Shown here: in pieces, positions 22,253 through 32,068 of the stretch | How the letters are laid out: each line of letters starts with the position of its first letter | Position numbering within the stretch: position 1 is the first letter of the stretch | Assembly: GCA_949126835.1 (NCBI GenBank) | Contig: OX421501.1 | Coordinates: 3,312,617-3,376,616, forward strand | From: Anisus vortex | Lineage: Eukaryota > Mollusca > Gastropoda > Planorbidae | Length of the DNA: 64,000 bases | Direction: 5' to 3' | Made by a program: the position numbers and the translations under genes | Notes under the pieces: generated by a model | Database searches by the model: none | The model's input: the letters and a program-made list of their open reading frames with translations, nothing else | Told to the model about the DNA's origin: nothing

Positions 22253-23056
22253 ACCATACCTCAGTGAACTAATTTCAGCATATGCCCGCTAAGAGACTTG
22301 CGTTCGGCAGACTCCTCTTTACTGGTTGTGCCGCGTTTTTTACTGAAGACTTGTGGTATGAGTATGAGAGCCTTCTCATCATTTGGCCAGAAGGTCTGGA
22401 ACTCGCTCCACCTCAAGCTCAGACAAACCACCAATTGTCACAGACCGCAGTTTTGGTCAATCTATATTATCAGTATAGTTTACAACTATTTTAATTTAGG
22501 CTCTGTCTAGGGCCTAGGGGATGGCGAAAACTGCTGTCTGGACTTTACGAAATACAACAAATTATACATCTAAGTGAATTAAATCAACAGAGATCTTCTG
22601 GTTCAAAGTAACTAAATAGGTAAATTTATTATAAAATAGAAAGCAAATTAAATAGGACATAGAATATAATGAAGAAGACAAAAGTTTACATCAGCACACA
22701 AACTAGTGGCCCAAGATTACGTCGACATTGACCTTACAGAGGTCAGTAGATGTCGCACGAACAATGAAATGAAAGATTGCTAGACCAAAATGGGAATAGC
22801 AATGTTATTACAGAAACTCCCGTAAAGGATTATTGCGTTAATCAATGCACTTTCAAAAAGAACGTACGGACTCACTATTTTAAGATTTACCTTCAGAAAT
22901 CAGTTCTATCGTTTATTTCCATCTGGTTTTGTATAACCCTAGCCATTATATGTTAACACTTCTGTGTATGTTTAGTTCTCCGGTTTTTTGATGAGCTTTG
23001 AGCCTACATTATGTTTGTTGGTAGCGCTATAAACATACAATTATTATTATTATTAT
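22253..23056 (+). pseudogene. CR1/jockey-like LINE, 3' segment in sense orientation
   Basis: At 22253-22480 the plus strand encodes, across small frameshifts, PYLSELISAYA, RSADSSLLVVPR and SFGQKVWNSLHLKLRQT, the extreme C-terminus of the same LINE type. The likely 3' tail ends GGTAGCGCTATAAACATAC followed by (ATT)n near 23056. The middle, 22500-22920, is unassigned. Confidence 0.7.
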
Positions 23057-23193
23057 TTCCATTGAGAAATCATAGCAAATTACTAAACCGAAAGTCTAGA
23101 GGACCTTGTGCAATCGGAAATTCTGAAATTAAGTGTTTCAAGTTATCAAATTGCAGAAATATCAAAGCAAGCGGTCCATCTTTTATTATAGTC
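23057..23193 (+). mobile_element. MITE family M1, copy d (right half)
   Basis: Begins TTCCATTGAGAAATCATAGC and ends GCGGTCCATCTTTTATTATA; only the right half is present, abutting LINE tails on both sides. Confidence 0.7.
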
Positions 23194-23199
23194 CGTCCG

Positions 23200-23405
23200 C
23201 TTGGAATCACCTCCCACTACAGCTTCGCCAGAGCCCTAGCTATGACACCTTCAGGAGCCGGCTGAAGACTCACCTATTTCGTCAGCAGAATTAGCGTATT
23301 ACTACATATTTCGTTGTCTGTCTGTATTCTGTAACTGTCGTCTGCGCATAGAACTGTCACCAACGGGATATGCGCTATATAAGCACCGTTATTATTTATT
23401 TATTT
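23200..23405 (+). pseudogene. CR1-like LINE 3' end, second family
   Basis: Decayed C-terminus (a WN.LP...QSPSY.TF.SRLKTHLF-like pattern across frames) with 3' end GGGATATGCGCTATATAAGC and a TTATTTATT tail. Confidence 0.6.
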
Positions 23406-23739
23406 ATTATAGTCTTAGATGCAATCAACTTTTCAGAAATATCCAGCACCAATAGTTGCTCTGCAAAGAATCGTGGATGGTGAAATAAAAATCGGACTAT
23501 TGCACAGCTGGCTGAGGTACATGGTATACTTGTAACACACGAAAGCTGACCGTTGAAAAGGTGTAGCAGCAGAGAAACAACCTTAAAAGTGTTAAATCAA
23601 GCCTATCATAATTTCCCGCATACTGCCGCTACCAATAACATCAATTACTTTCCGATTGGACTAACGTGCGAAAACATTAGGCACACATAATTCGGTACAT
23701 TGGACAAGTTACAAATATTATGCATGCATGGTGAACCTG

Positions 23740-24230
23740 ACCTAAATGTTAAACACGTGCCAACATTTCCGGTCCCATTCGTTCATTTGCTAACAAAACA
23801 TGTCCGTGTGCTGCGTTATTGGTTGTACTGCGAGTAAGTTAAGATGTAGGGGATTACATTTTATTTCCTTTCCAAAAGATGTTGCCTAATGAAAACGATG
23901 GATTGTGATCGCCACCTATTTATAATCCCAATATATTGCTTGATACAAAACAATTTTCATTTTTCGTCTTTATATTTCCACGGTTTGTGTTTTCTTAATA
24001 ACCAAGAATCCCTGCTCTTTACTACTTTATTTTATAAATAACACTTAGAGTACTACTTATCGCATACTCGCCTTTGATGTTAAAAACGGATTCCTCATAA
24101 CTAATCTAGTAACATTTGTATATTTCTAAAAGACCAGAAATAGCCGTCGCGGTTGAAATAAATTGTCAACCATCCTCAAAAGCATGTTTTTTGCTGTTGC
24201 CGGAAATGAATTGGAATTGTATTTCTTCTT
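23740..24230 (+). pseudogene. THAP-coding repeat, copy 1
   Basis: At 23801 the plus strand starts MSVCCVIGCTASKLRCRGLH, then FPKDVA and stop codons. C-x2-4-C near an initiator Met followed by FPKD is the beginning of a THAP zinc finger, as in P-element transposases. The following DNA to 24200 is the reverse complement of 24897-25130. No full THAP domain survives. Confidence 0.55.
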
Positions 24231-24419
24231 GGTGTAGTTATGTTGTGTTACATCTATTCCAGAGATACATTATTCTTTTAGGTTTCTTGCATATTTGGGA
24301 TTTTATTTTGTTATTTACTCTGACAATATCATGATCTGAAATTCTAGGGATAATTTCATAATCTATGATAGTACTGGTCTGTTAGTTGAGAATAAATCTA
24401 GTTTATTATTGTTTCTTGT

Positions 24420-24570
24420 TGGTTTGAGAGTTTAACAAATAATTTTACAGTTTAACAGAGCGTTTGAGAGTTTAATAGATAAATCGACAGTTTAACAGAT
24501 TACACAGTTCAACAGTTTTATAATTTAACAGACAGTTTGAAGGTTTAACAGAGAGTTTGACAGTTTTATG
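24420..24570. repeat. Irregular ACAGTTTAACAGA tandem repeat
   Basis: About eight imperfect copies of GAGTTTAACAGA / ACAGTTTAACAGA. A shorter run of the same motif is at 39487-39545. Confidence 0.7.
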
Positions 24571-24889
24571 TATTCAAAATTTGAACGTAGCTAATAATGT
24601 GAAACGTGTTAATGTAAACATTTCATTTAAGATGCAGGTTTGTATGACTTGTCATTGTTTAAATACCCCAAAATTGTGCCCCTCCCCCCCCCCCCCACCA
24701 AGAAAAAAAACCCTCTTTTTTTCCACTCTAATGCGCGTAACGTCTTAAAGAAAAGCGTAATTATCTATTTTATTTTGCGTAACAAGAGTCTTAGTGTCAC
24801 TCCACAGGGTCAGAATAAGGAATTTCTGAAATTACATATTATTATTATTACAGCTTCTAGAATTCTCATTCTAGCTAGGGGTTGGAAAT

Positions 24890-25500
24890 GTGATGAAATT
24901 AATTGACAAGTCTAAATGAGGTGTGACCTTTTCAAATGCAAGAGATCATGAGCTTCCGGTGAAATTTATCGCCATTTTCGTAAACAAAAACCATGCTTTT
25001 GGATCTGTTTGACAATCGATTTCAACATCGACAGCCAATTCTGGTTCTTTTAGAAATATACAACGGCTACAAAATTAGTTCTGAGGAACCCGTTATTAAC
25101 ATCAAAAGTGAGTAGGCGATAATAAATACTCAAAGTGTTAGTCGCGTTAGGTTAAATTTAGCTGTTGTTTATAAAATAAATTAGTCAAGAGTTGCGTCCT
25201 TGGTAATTTAAAAAACACCATGCGGAGATTCATAAAAAACAACAACACGAAAATTCTTTTGCATCAAGCAATTAGTTTTGGATTATAAATAGTTGATTCT
25301 TTAAATCTGAAATTCACAATCCATCGTTTTCTTTTGGCGCCATCTTTTGGAAATAAAATAACATTTAATTCACTACATCTTTTCGTACAACCAGTAACGC
25401 AGCACACAGACATGTTTTGAATCAAATGAACTAATGGGACAGAAAATGTTTTACACTTCGACCTTATGTGCATGCATACTATTTAAGACGTGTCTATATG
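24890..25500 (-). pseudogene. THAP-coding repeat, copy 2
   Basis: On the minus strand, from about 25413, the frame reads MSVCCVTGCTKR, then ILFPKDGAKRKRWIVNFRF, a good match to the N-terminal half of a THAP domain (C-x3-C, FPKD, basic, W). It then ends without the C-x2-H half. With copy 1 it forms an inverted pair about 650 bp apart. Confidence 0.6.
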
Positions 25501-25981
25501 ATTATAAATAGTAGACAAGGAATTAAACATTAACATTATATAGCATTACTTAAAAGAAATCATACCTATATTAAAACAATCTCTATTACGTATAATTAGA
25601 ATTAAAATAGTTAAAAACAAAGTTAATAAAAATGTATGTGTTTGGATCAATTTGATATTGATAACTAATTTTGATATAAATACGTTTAAATATGTGAACA
25701 AACCTATAGAAACATTAAACATAAGAACTATAATACTTTATCTTATTTAAAGTTATAAATTTGCAGGGTTTTTGTTGGTGTCTCTAGAAATATGCAACAT
25801 CACATGTGTAAACAGTTCTGAGGGGCAATTTCCTATTAAAAGAAAAAAATCAATATAGAATTATTTATATCTGTGGATTAAACTATGTATTATATATTTA
25901 TCTGTTCATTCGTTCAATCTATTTATCAATGAGTCCAGTATTACAAATCTAGGTAAACTATATAGAAAGGTCGGTCTAGTC

Positions 25982-26334
25982 CAGGGGTCGGGAACCCATG
26001 GCTCTCGAGCCAGACGTGGCTCTTTTGACGGCTGCATCTGGCTCGCAGACAAATGTTCGATTATTTAAAAAAATGTTTTTTTTTTTTTTACTTTTTGATC
26101 TACATATTAATTGCATATAAATATTTCATTCTACAAATGAGCTAATGTCTACTGCTGCTCAGCATCAGAAGAATTCAGATACATAATTATTGTACTTTTA
26201 GTGTTGAAATTACACAAAATGAACACTGTTACTTGAATTTTTAGTTTTAAACATAATGTATGGCTCTCACAGTATAACTTTTCAAAATATGTGGTGTCCA
26301 TGGCTCTCTCAGACAAAAAGGTTCCCGACCTCTG
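25982..26334. mobile_element. hAT-type MITE family M3, inside arm A
   Basis: CAGGGGTCGGGAACCC to GGTTCCCGACCTCTG with an exact 8-bp target duplication GTCTAGTC (25974-25981, 26335-26342). Arm B has one uninterrupted copy of this target at about 58425-58435. Confidence 0.9.
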
Positions 26335-27065
26335 GTCTAGTCAATGAAATGTCATTCGGACAATGACATCTTTATTCGAGTGAGAGTGGGGTAGGTGGGG
26401 TGGAGGGGGAATAAACTGATATTTATTTAATTTAAAAAAATCACTTGGTCGAAATCCGCGTGAAAATAGCTTTTTTAGTCGTCTTACACCACATCCTCTT
26501 TGCCTCTTTTTAAAAAACCCTCCATCGTATGTTTTATGTCAGAACTGACCAGTATTAGTTGATCAATGGAATGGTAACCTCCTTTGGAATTTATGCTTTT
26601 TTGGTGGCTTCATCCACTTAGTCTAGTTAGTTTGCTTCTAGTTTTACTTGTGAATAGGTCTAGTCGATATTAATTTTTTTCGTTCTGATAGTCTTATTGT
26701 AGGCTATACATTCCTTTTCTACAACTTATGTCGACTATATTTATGTTAAAAACTTGTCTAGCCATTCCATACTACAATATATAAGTGAACTAATGCGAGG
26801 ATAAATTAAAGTAAATTACAACGGAAGCAGAAATATGACAGCCCTAGATGCTCGAATAAAATCAATTAGTTCCTTAACATAAATATTTATACCATGAACC
26901 CCAAACGCGTTGTAGAACTAGCTATATCCTATGTATCCAGGTATTATTCTATAGTTTGGCAAGAAAAAAACTTCAGATAATGTTAGTTGGAAAAATTACA
27001 CAACCCTTTAAGCTGTATTACAAATATGAATGAATAGTTTCAGAAAGTTCTTAAAATACTAGAGG

Positions 27066-27260
27066 GGTATACAACCTTTAAATGTGGCGAAGTAGGATTT
27101 ATGATTCAATTAGCGTGCCAACAGCCTTAATATCATGATCTGGAACAATATTTCTTGTAAAAGAGACTTGAATTTAATTTTTAGGGATCTTCCGCGTGAC
27201 ATTGATCAACGCTCTGCGTGCCAAGTCTGTCACGCGTGCCGACGGTTGCCGAACACTGAA
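27066..27260. mobile_element. hAT-type MITE family M2, arm A copy
   Basis: GAGGGGTATACAACCTTTAA to GCCGACGGTTGCCGAACACTG. The orthologous copy is at 57130-57330, so this insertion is older than the duplication. Confidence 0.6.
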
Positions 27261-27569
27261 CTACATCATAATAAAAATTCGTTCATTCATGTATATGTAT
27301 ATATCGAAGATAATATCAAAGAAACTTACATGCAACGAGCTCCGGGTATTTCCCCACAGCAAGGTAGATTTTCAAACTGTTCTGTAAATTTAGCACAAGA
27401 TTGTCTATTGAATAAAGAGACGAACAGTAATTTTATTCAAACTGAAACCACTTTTTATTTCTTAATTGAGAAGTTTCATTTTTATAATAATAGTCAAGAT
27501 TTATATGAAAAGATTTGCCATACTTGTAAGTTAGACGTTTCCATGATGTTTTGATAAATAAGTAAAGAA

Positions 27570-27830
27570 TCCTTTCGGAGAAACACAGCTTTCAGGAGTT
27601 GCTGTGACCACGGAATACTACTAGATTGTGTAGCCAGATTGTGTGCCCAGGAACCTTAACTCTACCCTCTACCCCAACTAATATAAGATACAGGTCAACG
27701 CCTCACAGACTCAGGGGCACACTCCCACTCTCTTGGAAAAAAAAATCCAAGCCTTCGCCGGGATTCGAACCCAGCACATTCGGTACACCAACTGAACAGG
27801 CTACCAATAATCCACCGTGTTTTAAATTTT
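27570..27830 (-). mobile_element. SINE, second subfamily, arm A copy
   Basis: Minus orientation: GGGATTCGAACCCAGC (box B complement), GCCTCACAGACTCAGGGGC and GAACCTTAACTCTACCCTC. The same SINE is at 56540-56805. A head fragment of another copy, GTGAGTCCACCCAGCTGTGA, follows at 27890-27985. Confidence 0.75.
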
Positions 27831-28356
27831 GATATGTACAGGCTTGATATGTTTTAGTTTGGTTTTTACGAAATCTTTTGACAGAAGCCTTGTGAGTCCA
27901 CCCAGCTGTGATGGTTCGCTTGGGAAACGTAAAGTCGGCTGGATATTGTCTACTTGTAAACGCTGCCTTACATTATTTTAATTCACCTATCTAGGCACCA
28001 ACGACAATAAGAAAGGTGTAGAGCCCTGGCCGATGTGCGGGCAAGAGTTCGCAAGGCCAGGACAGCTTTCCTCAAGATGCCCAGAGCCTTTACAAGCTTC
28101 TGTAGCGCCCCATGGCAAAAGTTTCAGCGCCGCCCCCTTGCATACTGTAACTGCTTGTTTAGTGCTATATTTAGACCACATTTGAAGCCGCCCCCCTGGA
28201 AGTGTCTCTTCCGGGAACATGCCCCCCTCTGTCCCCCCCCCCCCCCAATGTGAAGTCCCTGTAGGTTCATATCCTTAATTAAAGCAAAAATCTTCAATTC
28301 AATCGTGAATTGCTTGTTCTGCTATAATATGGCGCTGAAACGTTGAGGACCACAGC

Positions 28357-29050
28357 TGGAAATGTTATACGAAAACCGAAATACCGGATTCCGCTTTTGA
28401 AATCGAAAACCGGATTTCGGTTTGTTGATTGGAAGGTAATCATTACTTCAAGTGGCACAGCCTTTTTTTTTTTTGGTTGTGATGCCAGTGATGGAAATAT
28501 TTAAAAAATAATAATGTTTGATTCGCAATTCTTAAAATGCCCTGATAAGATCACTTAGTCTTAGATATTGAGTTTCTTTTTTTCCAAATACCAACTATGG
28601 CTTGCGATAAAAACAACATCAAACCACATGTTAAGTTATAGTTACAATCTTTTGTGTGGGACAATTTAGAAAAAAACGTCTTTAGCGATCGCTCGTTGTA
28701 AACTATGTTCCCAACAGGATAAGCCGGAGCGGTAGCAGCACCACTGGTTTGCGTACGCATCTGCGTACTAAGCATCCTGGATTAACATCGTAAACCTATT
28801 CATATCCTGCTTAATATTATAGACAACGATAAGGTAAAGTGTACAAAATCATATTGTATTAAAAAAAAAGAATCAACCTCTTGAATTAAATTTGAACTAT
28901 TTTTACAATATACTTACAAAACTAAGCTCATTTGGCTTTTCCGGCCTGTGACATTGCACGGGGGGGGGGATGGAACCGAAATCCGGTTTTAAACCGGTTT
29001 TGTGGAGACGAAAACCGGTTTTGAAGAAAAACCGGGTTTTAACATCCCTA
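28357..29050 (+). mobile_element. hAT element remnant with BED-finger fragment
   Basis: Right end TTAACATCCCTA and decayed left end TGGAAATGTTA, flanked by an exact 8-bp duplication ACCACAGC (28349-28356, 29051-29058). Near both ends runs of AACCGGTTTT occur. At 28700-28785 the plus strand encodes, across a frameshift, RCKLC and then STTGLRTHLRTKHPG, the C-x2-C...H-x-H signature of a BED zinc finger found at the N-terminus of hAT transposases. There is no catalytic domain. Confidence 0.75.
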
Positions 29051-29058
29051 ACCACAGC

Positions 29059-29260
29059 TACTAACAAGGATAAAATCCAGACTTTCATAAACTCATGTAT
29101 CAGGAGTTGCCGAGACCTGCAATGGATAGGCCTACTGACGACAATAGAACAGGTCACTCTTGGGGGAAAAGTTGGAAAGACTGCCGCTTATGACCGGGAT
29201 AGCGGCCTATGCCCAGAAAGGGGTAGCAGCCATTTGGAAGCACGAGTGCGTGACTTGTTG
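29059..29260 (+). pseudogene. RTE-type LINE fragment
   Basis: The frame reads TNKDKIQTFINSCIRSCRDL followed by QWIGLLTTIEQ, matching the RTE ORF2 segment 'nKIQtFiN.CLR.IL.i.WpD.isn..Lw'. It is a short fragment directly after the hAT target duplication. Confidence 0.6.
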
Positions 29261-29789
29261 GCAAGTAGAAGCGTAGCTGACGTCGTTTTGTTTACCGAGG
29301 TATCGCTTTTCTACTAGAATATGCATGTGTTGTATGTAACTAAAGTAAACTTTCAAATAATGAAAACCAGTTAATGAAAGTGTTGTAAGTTTTATTACAG
29401 CTAACAAACAATAACTTAACCTTCATTTTAAATATTGTATCAAATGTCATGCCTCTACTCAAACCAACGATTTGCGTAGGAATTGAAAGCGTTCACTTGA
29501 CATAATTTAAATTAGTAGTATGTTCATTAAACAACGATATGCCAGCAGGGAATGCTTTTTTCTTTAGTTTACTAATGTAACGACTTTTTGTTCCCTATGA
29601 GACTATAACCTATCCAATTTTAAGTGATAAAAAAAACCAATGATATTAAGAGTTATTAATCGGTCGAGAAGAGTTTATAGCTATCCAAAGTGAATTTCTG
29701 TTAGAATTGTTTAGACTTATTTCCATGGAACGATTTTGGTAATTTGTTTTACATTGTGCACCTAATAAAAATGTTTTTCTTCAGTGTAT
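29261..29789. other. AT-rich spacer
   Basis: No gene seen. ATTAATCGGTCGAGAAGAG at about 29655 resembles the stretch near 30595, so a repeat fragment is likely. Confidence 0.4.
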
Positions 29790-30035
29790 TAGTTTATTTA
29801 TGTTTAGGTAAGTGGTTCATTTATATTTCGGTAAGTGATTTTTTTTTCGGTGAGTGGCTTATTTATGTTTTAGTAAATAGTATATTTATATTTCGGTAAG
29901 TGGTTTACTTATTTTTCGGTAAGTGTTTTTTTATATTTCGGTAGGTGGTTTATTTATGTTTCGGTAAGTGGTTTATTTATATTTTGGTAGGTGGTTTATT
30001 TATGTTTCCGTAAGTGGTTTATTTATAAACTGTGG
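29790..30035. repeat. ~24-bp minisatellite containing splice-donor-like motifs
   Basis: About ten imperfect units of GGTAAGTGGTTTATTTATRT plus TTC. Six or more units contain GGTAAGTG, the consensus 5' splice site, and others GGTGAGTG or GGTAGGTG. Confidence 0.8.
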
Positions 30036-30075
30036 TAGTGCTTTGTGATTCTCGTGTAGTTTACGTAACTTACGC

Positions 30076-31259
30076 TGCATTCGTTTAATTTGGAAACTCG
30101 GAAGTTCCGAGTAGGAATCATCAGTTTTCTGAAACTGTGCATTTTAAAACTGTTTGTTTTATTGAAGGTTCATTAGTAACCGTTTTTTTTTTTAAATTTA
30201 CTGAAAATTTGTTAGAATTATAAATAAAGTAATATAGTATTACAGTAATCTTCTCAATTAAAGAAAAGACCTTTTTTAAAAAAAAATTATAATAGACTAA
30301 CCCATTAAAAAAGTTTTTATTATACTCCCTTTCTTTGTAAACTAAGTTTATATTTGATTTATATTTTGATATATTAAAATAAAAATAAGTGTTATCATAC
30401 TTTATGAATTTTCACACTAAAACTTTGCGCATCCTTTTTTCTCTAGCTTTAGCCCGAAAAAAACATAAAGAGATACATTGTGTCGTTTTCATTCTATGTA
30501 TTTCGTAAAAACGAACATATCCGAAAAGTTTATTTACTTCTGGCTCTTCCGGTAGAGGCAGCCATAGTTTACGTAAAATAATTTCTTCGATTCGCTAATC
30601 GGTCGAAGGAATTCATAACTATTCCAAAGGCTATGATGCTGAGAATTTGATAGAATGTATTGGTAGTCGGGACAAGTCTGCTGCCCAAGTTTCAGCTCTA
30701 TTGGACGACGAGAAGTGGTCGAAAAATGGATGTAAAGTTTTGCTATCAAGCAACCAACCAAGCAGACAAACAGACAGTACGAGTTAAAAGAAAGGGAGTA
30801 AAAATTGTTTTGCGTTATTGGCACTGATCTATATATGTTTTGAAATATAAGCTATTCAGTTTATAATGGTTAAGATTAACCAAGAGGCAAATATCCGAGT
30901 TGACAATTTGGTGTATTTATAAAAACCAATTTTGCCTTGTGCCGTCATTATTAACATAACAATTGTAACAGAAAAGAGAAATGTATTTTTTATTGTGGCC
31001 AATCCCTCATTTTCGGCATCTACACTAGCCATTACAGTGTGATTATCTAAAATTGCTTTTATTGAAAATAACAATAGCCCTATTTATTTTCTCTATAAAT
31101 GTTACTAAATCACTTATCTCTTTGAGTTGTCAGGTACTATGTAAACAAAGCAAATGAGACCTACATAGATAAGTGAAAAAAGAGAGTAATGTGCAAAAAA
31201 TCAAAAAACTTTCTACTTTGAGCTTCTGAGTTTCCGAGTTTCCTACTTAAACGAATGCA
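30076..31259. mobile_element. 1.2-kb DNA element with ~27-bp inverted ends
   Basis: TGCATTCGTTTAATTTGGAA at the left and its inverse at the right (TTTCCTACTTAAACGAATGCA, two mismatches over about 27 bp). No target duplication was clear and no transposase frame is visible. Internal frames at 30534-30824 and 30856-31074 are not recognised. Confidence 0.55.
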
Positions 31260-31479
31260 ACATTATACACAGTAGAATGCAGAACAAGGATAGATAGATT
31301 CGGTTATGGTACTCGTTTGTGTTTAGTACAGAATTCATATTGCTGACACCAATTAATTGTGGTGAAATGAACTACCGAACTCTATTAAACAAGCAAATTA
31401 TATTGACATTTATAAAAGAAAACATACTTATTCAATTAATTTAATAGCATATGGTAAATGTAAAATTCATTCGAAGACT

Positions 31480-31700
31480 AATTGACAAATCTTAAATGAG
31501 ACGTGACCTTTTCAAATGGAAGAGATCATAAACTTCCGGTGACATTTACCGCCATATTCGTAAAAAAATAAACATGCTTTTGCTGGTGTTTGACATTTGA
31601 TTTCAACCTCGACGGCCAGTTCTGGTCTTTTAGAAATATACAACGGCTACAAGATTAGTTATGAGGAATCCGTTTTTAACGTCAAAAGTGAGTAGGCGAT
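31480..31700 (+). repeat. THAP-linked repeat, copy 3 (distal half only)
   Basis: GTGACCTTTTCAAATGGAAG, ATATACAACGGCTACAAGAT and AAAAGTGAGTAGGCGATAAT match 24910-25120 at high identity. The THAP-coding half is absent. Confidence 0.7.
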
Positions 31701-31870
31701 AATTAATACTCAAAGTGTTATTCCTGTTAAGTTAAATGTAGCTCTCTTTATAAAATAAAGGAGTCAAGAGTTTCGTCTATATTATGTTACATAGCTTGTC
31801 TTGTAATTATAATTTTGAATTATCTTAATTAATAAAGGCTTCTATTTAAAAACTCACTACTCTTATTATC

Positions 31871-32068
31871 TGTTTGTATATCCTCAGATTTTGACAACAA
31901 ACTCATTAATCTTATATTATTGTATTGCCTCTGATTTTGACAATATACTAATTAATTATATGTTTGTATTGCCTCTGATTTTGACAATATATTCATTAAT
32001 TATTTGTTTGTATTGCCTCAAATTTTGACAATATACATTAATCTTATGATATGTTTGTATATCATCAG
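31871..32068 (+). repeat. Tandem repeat carrying the 3' splice site of the GPCR exon
   Basis: Five imperfect ~45-50-bp units, each with TGTTTGTATTGCCTCTGATT or a variant. The last unit, ATGTTTGTATATCATCAG, ends at 32068 and is the probable acceptor for the receptor exon. The first unit also ends CCTCAG; the middle ones have lost the AG. Confidence 0.65.

Larger units (their letters stand above)
25620..27985. repeat. Inverted segmental duplication, arm A
   Basis: About 2.4 kb here is the inverse of 56380-58775. Shared landmarks include CCAGTATTACAAATCTAGG, ACCAGTATTAGTTGATCAA, TGGTGGCTTCATCCACTTAG, an M2 MITE, and a SINE pair at the right end. Identity looks like roughly 80-90% by eye, so the duplication is not recent. 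No gene was confirmed inside. Confidence 0.85.
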
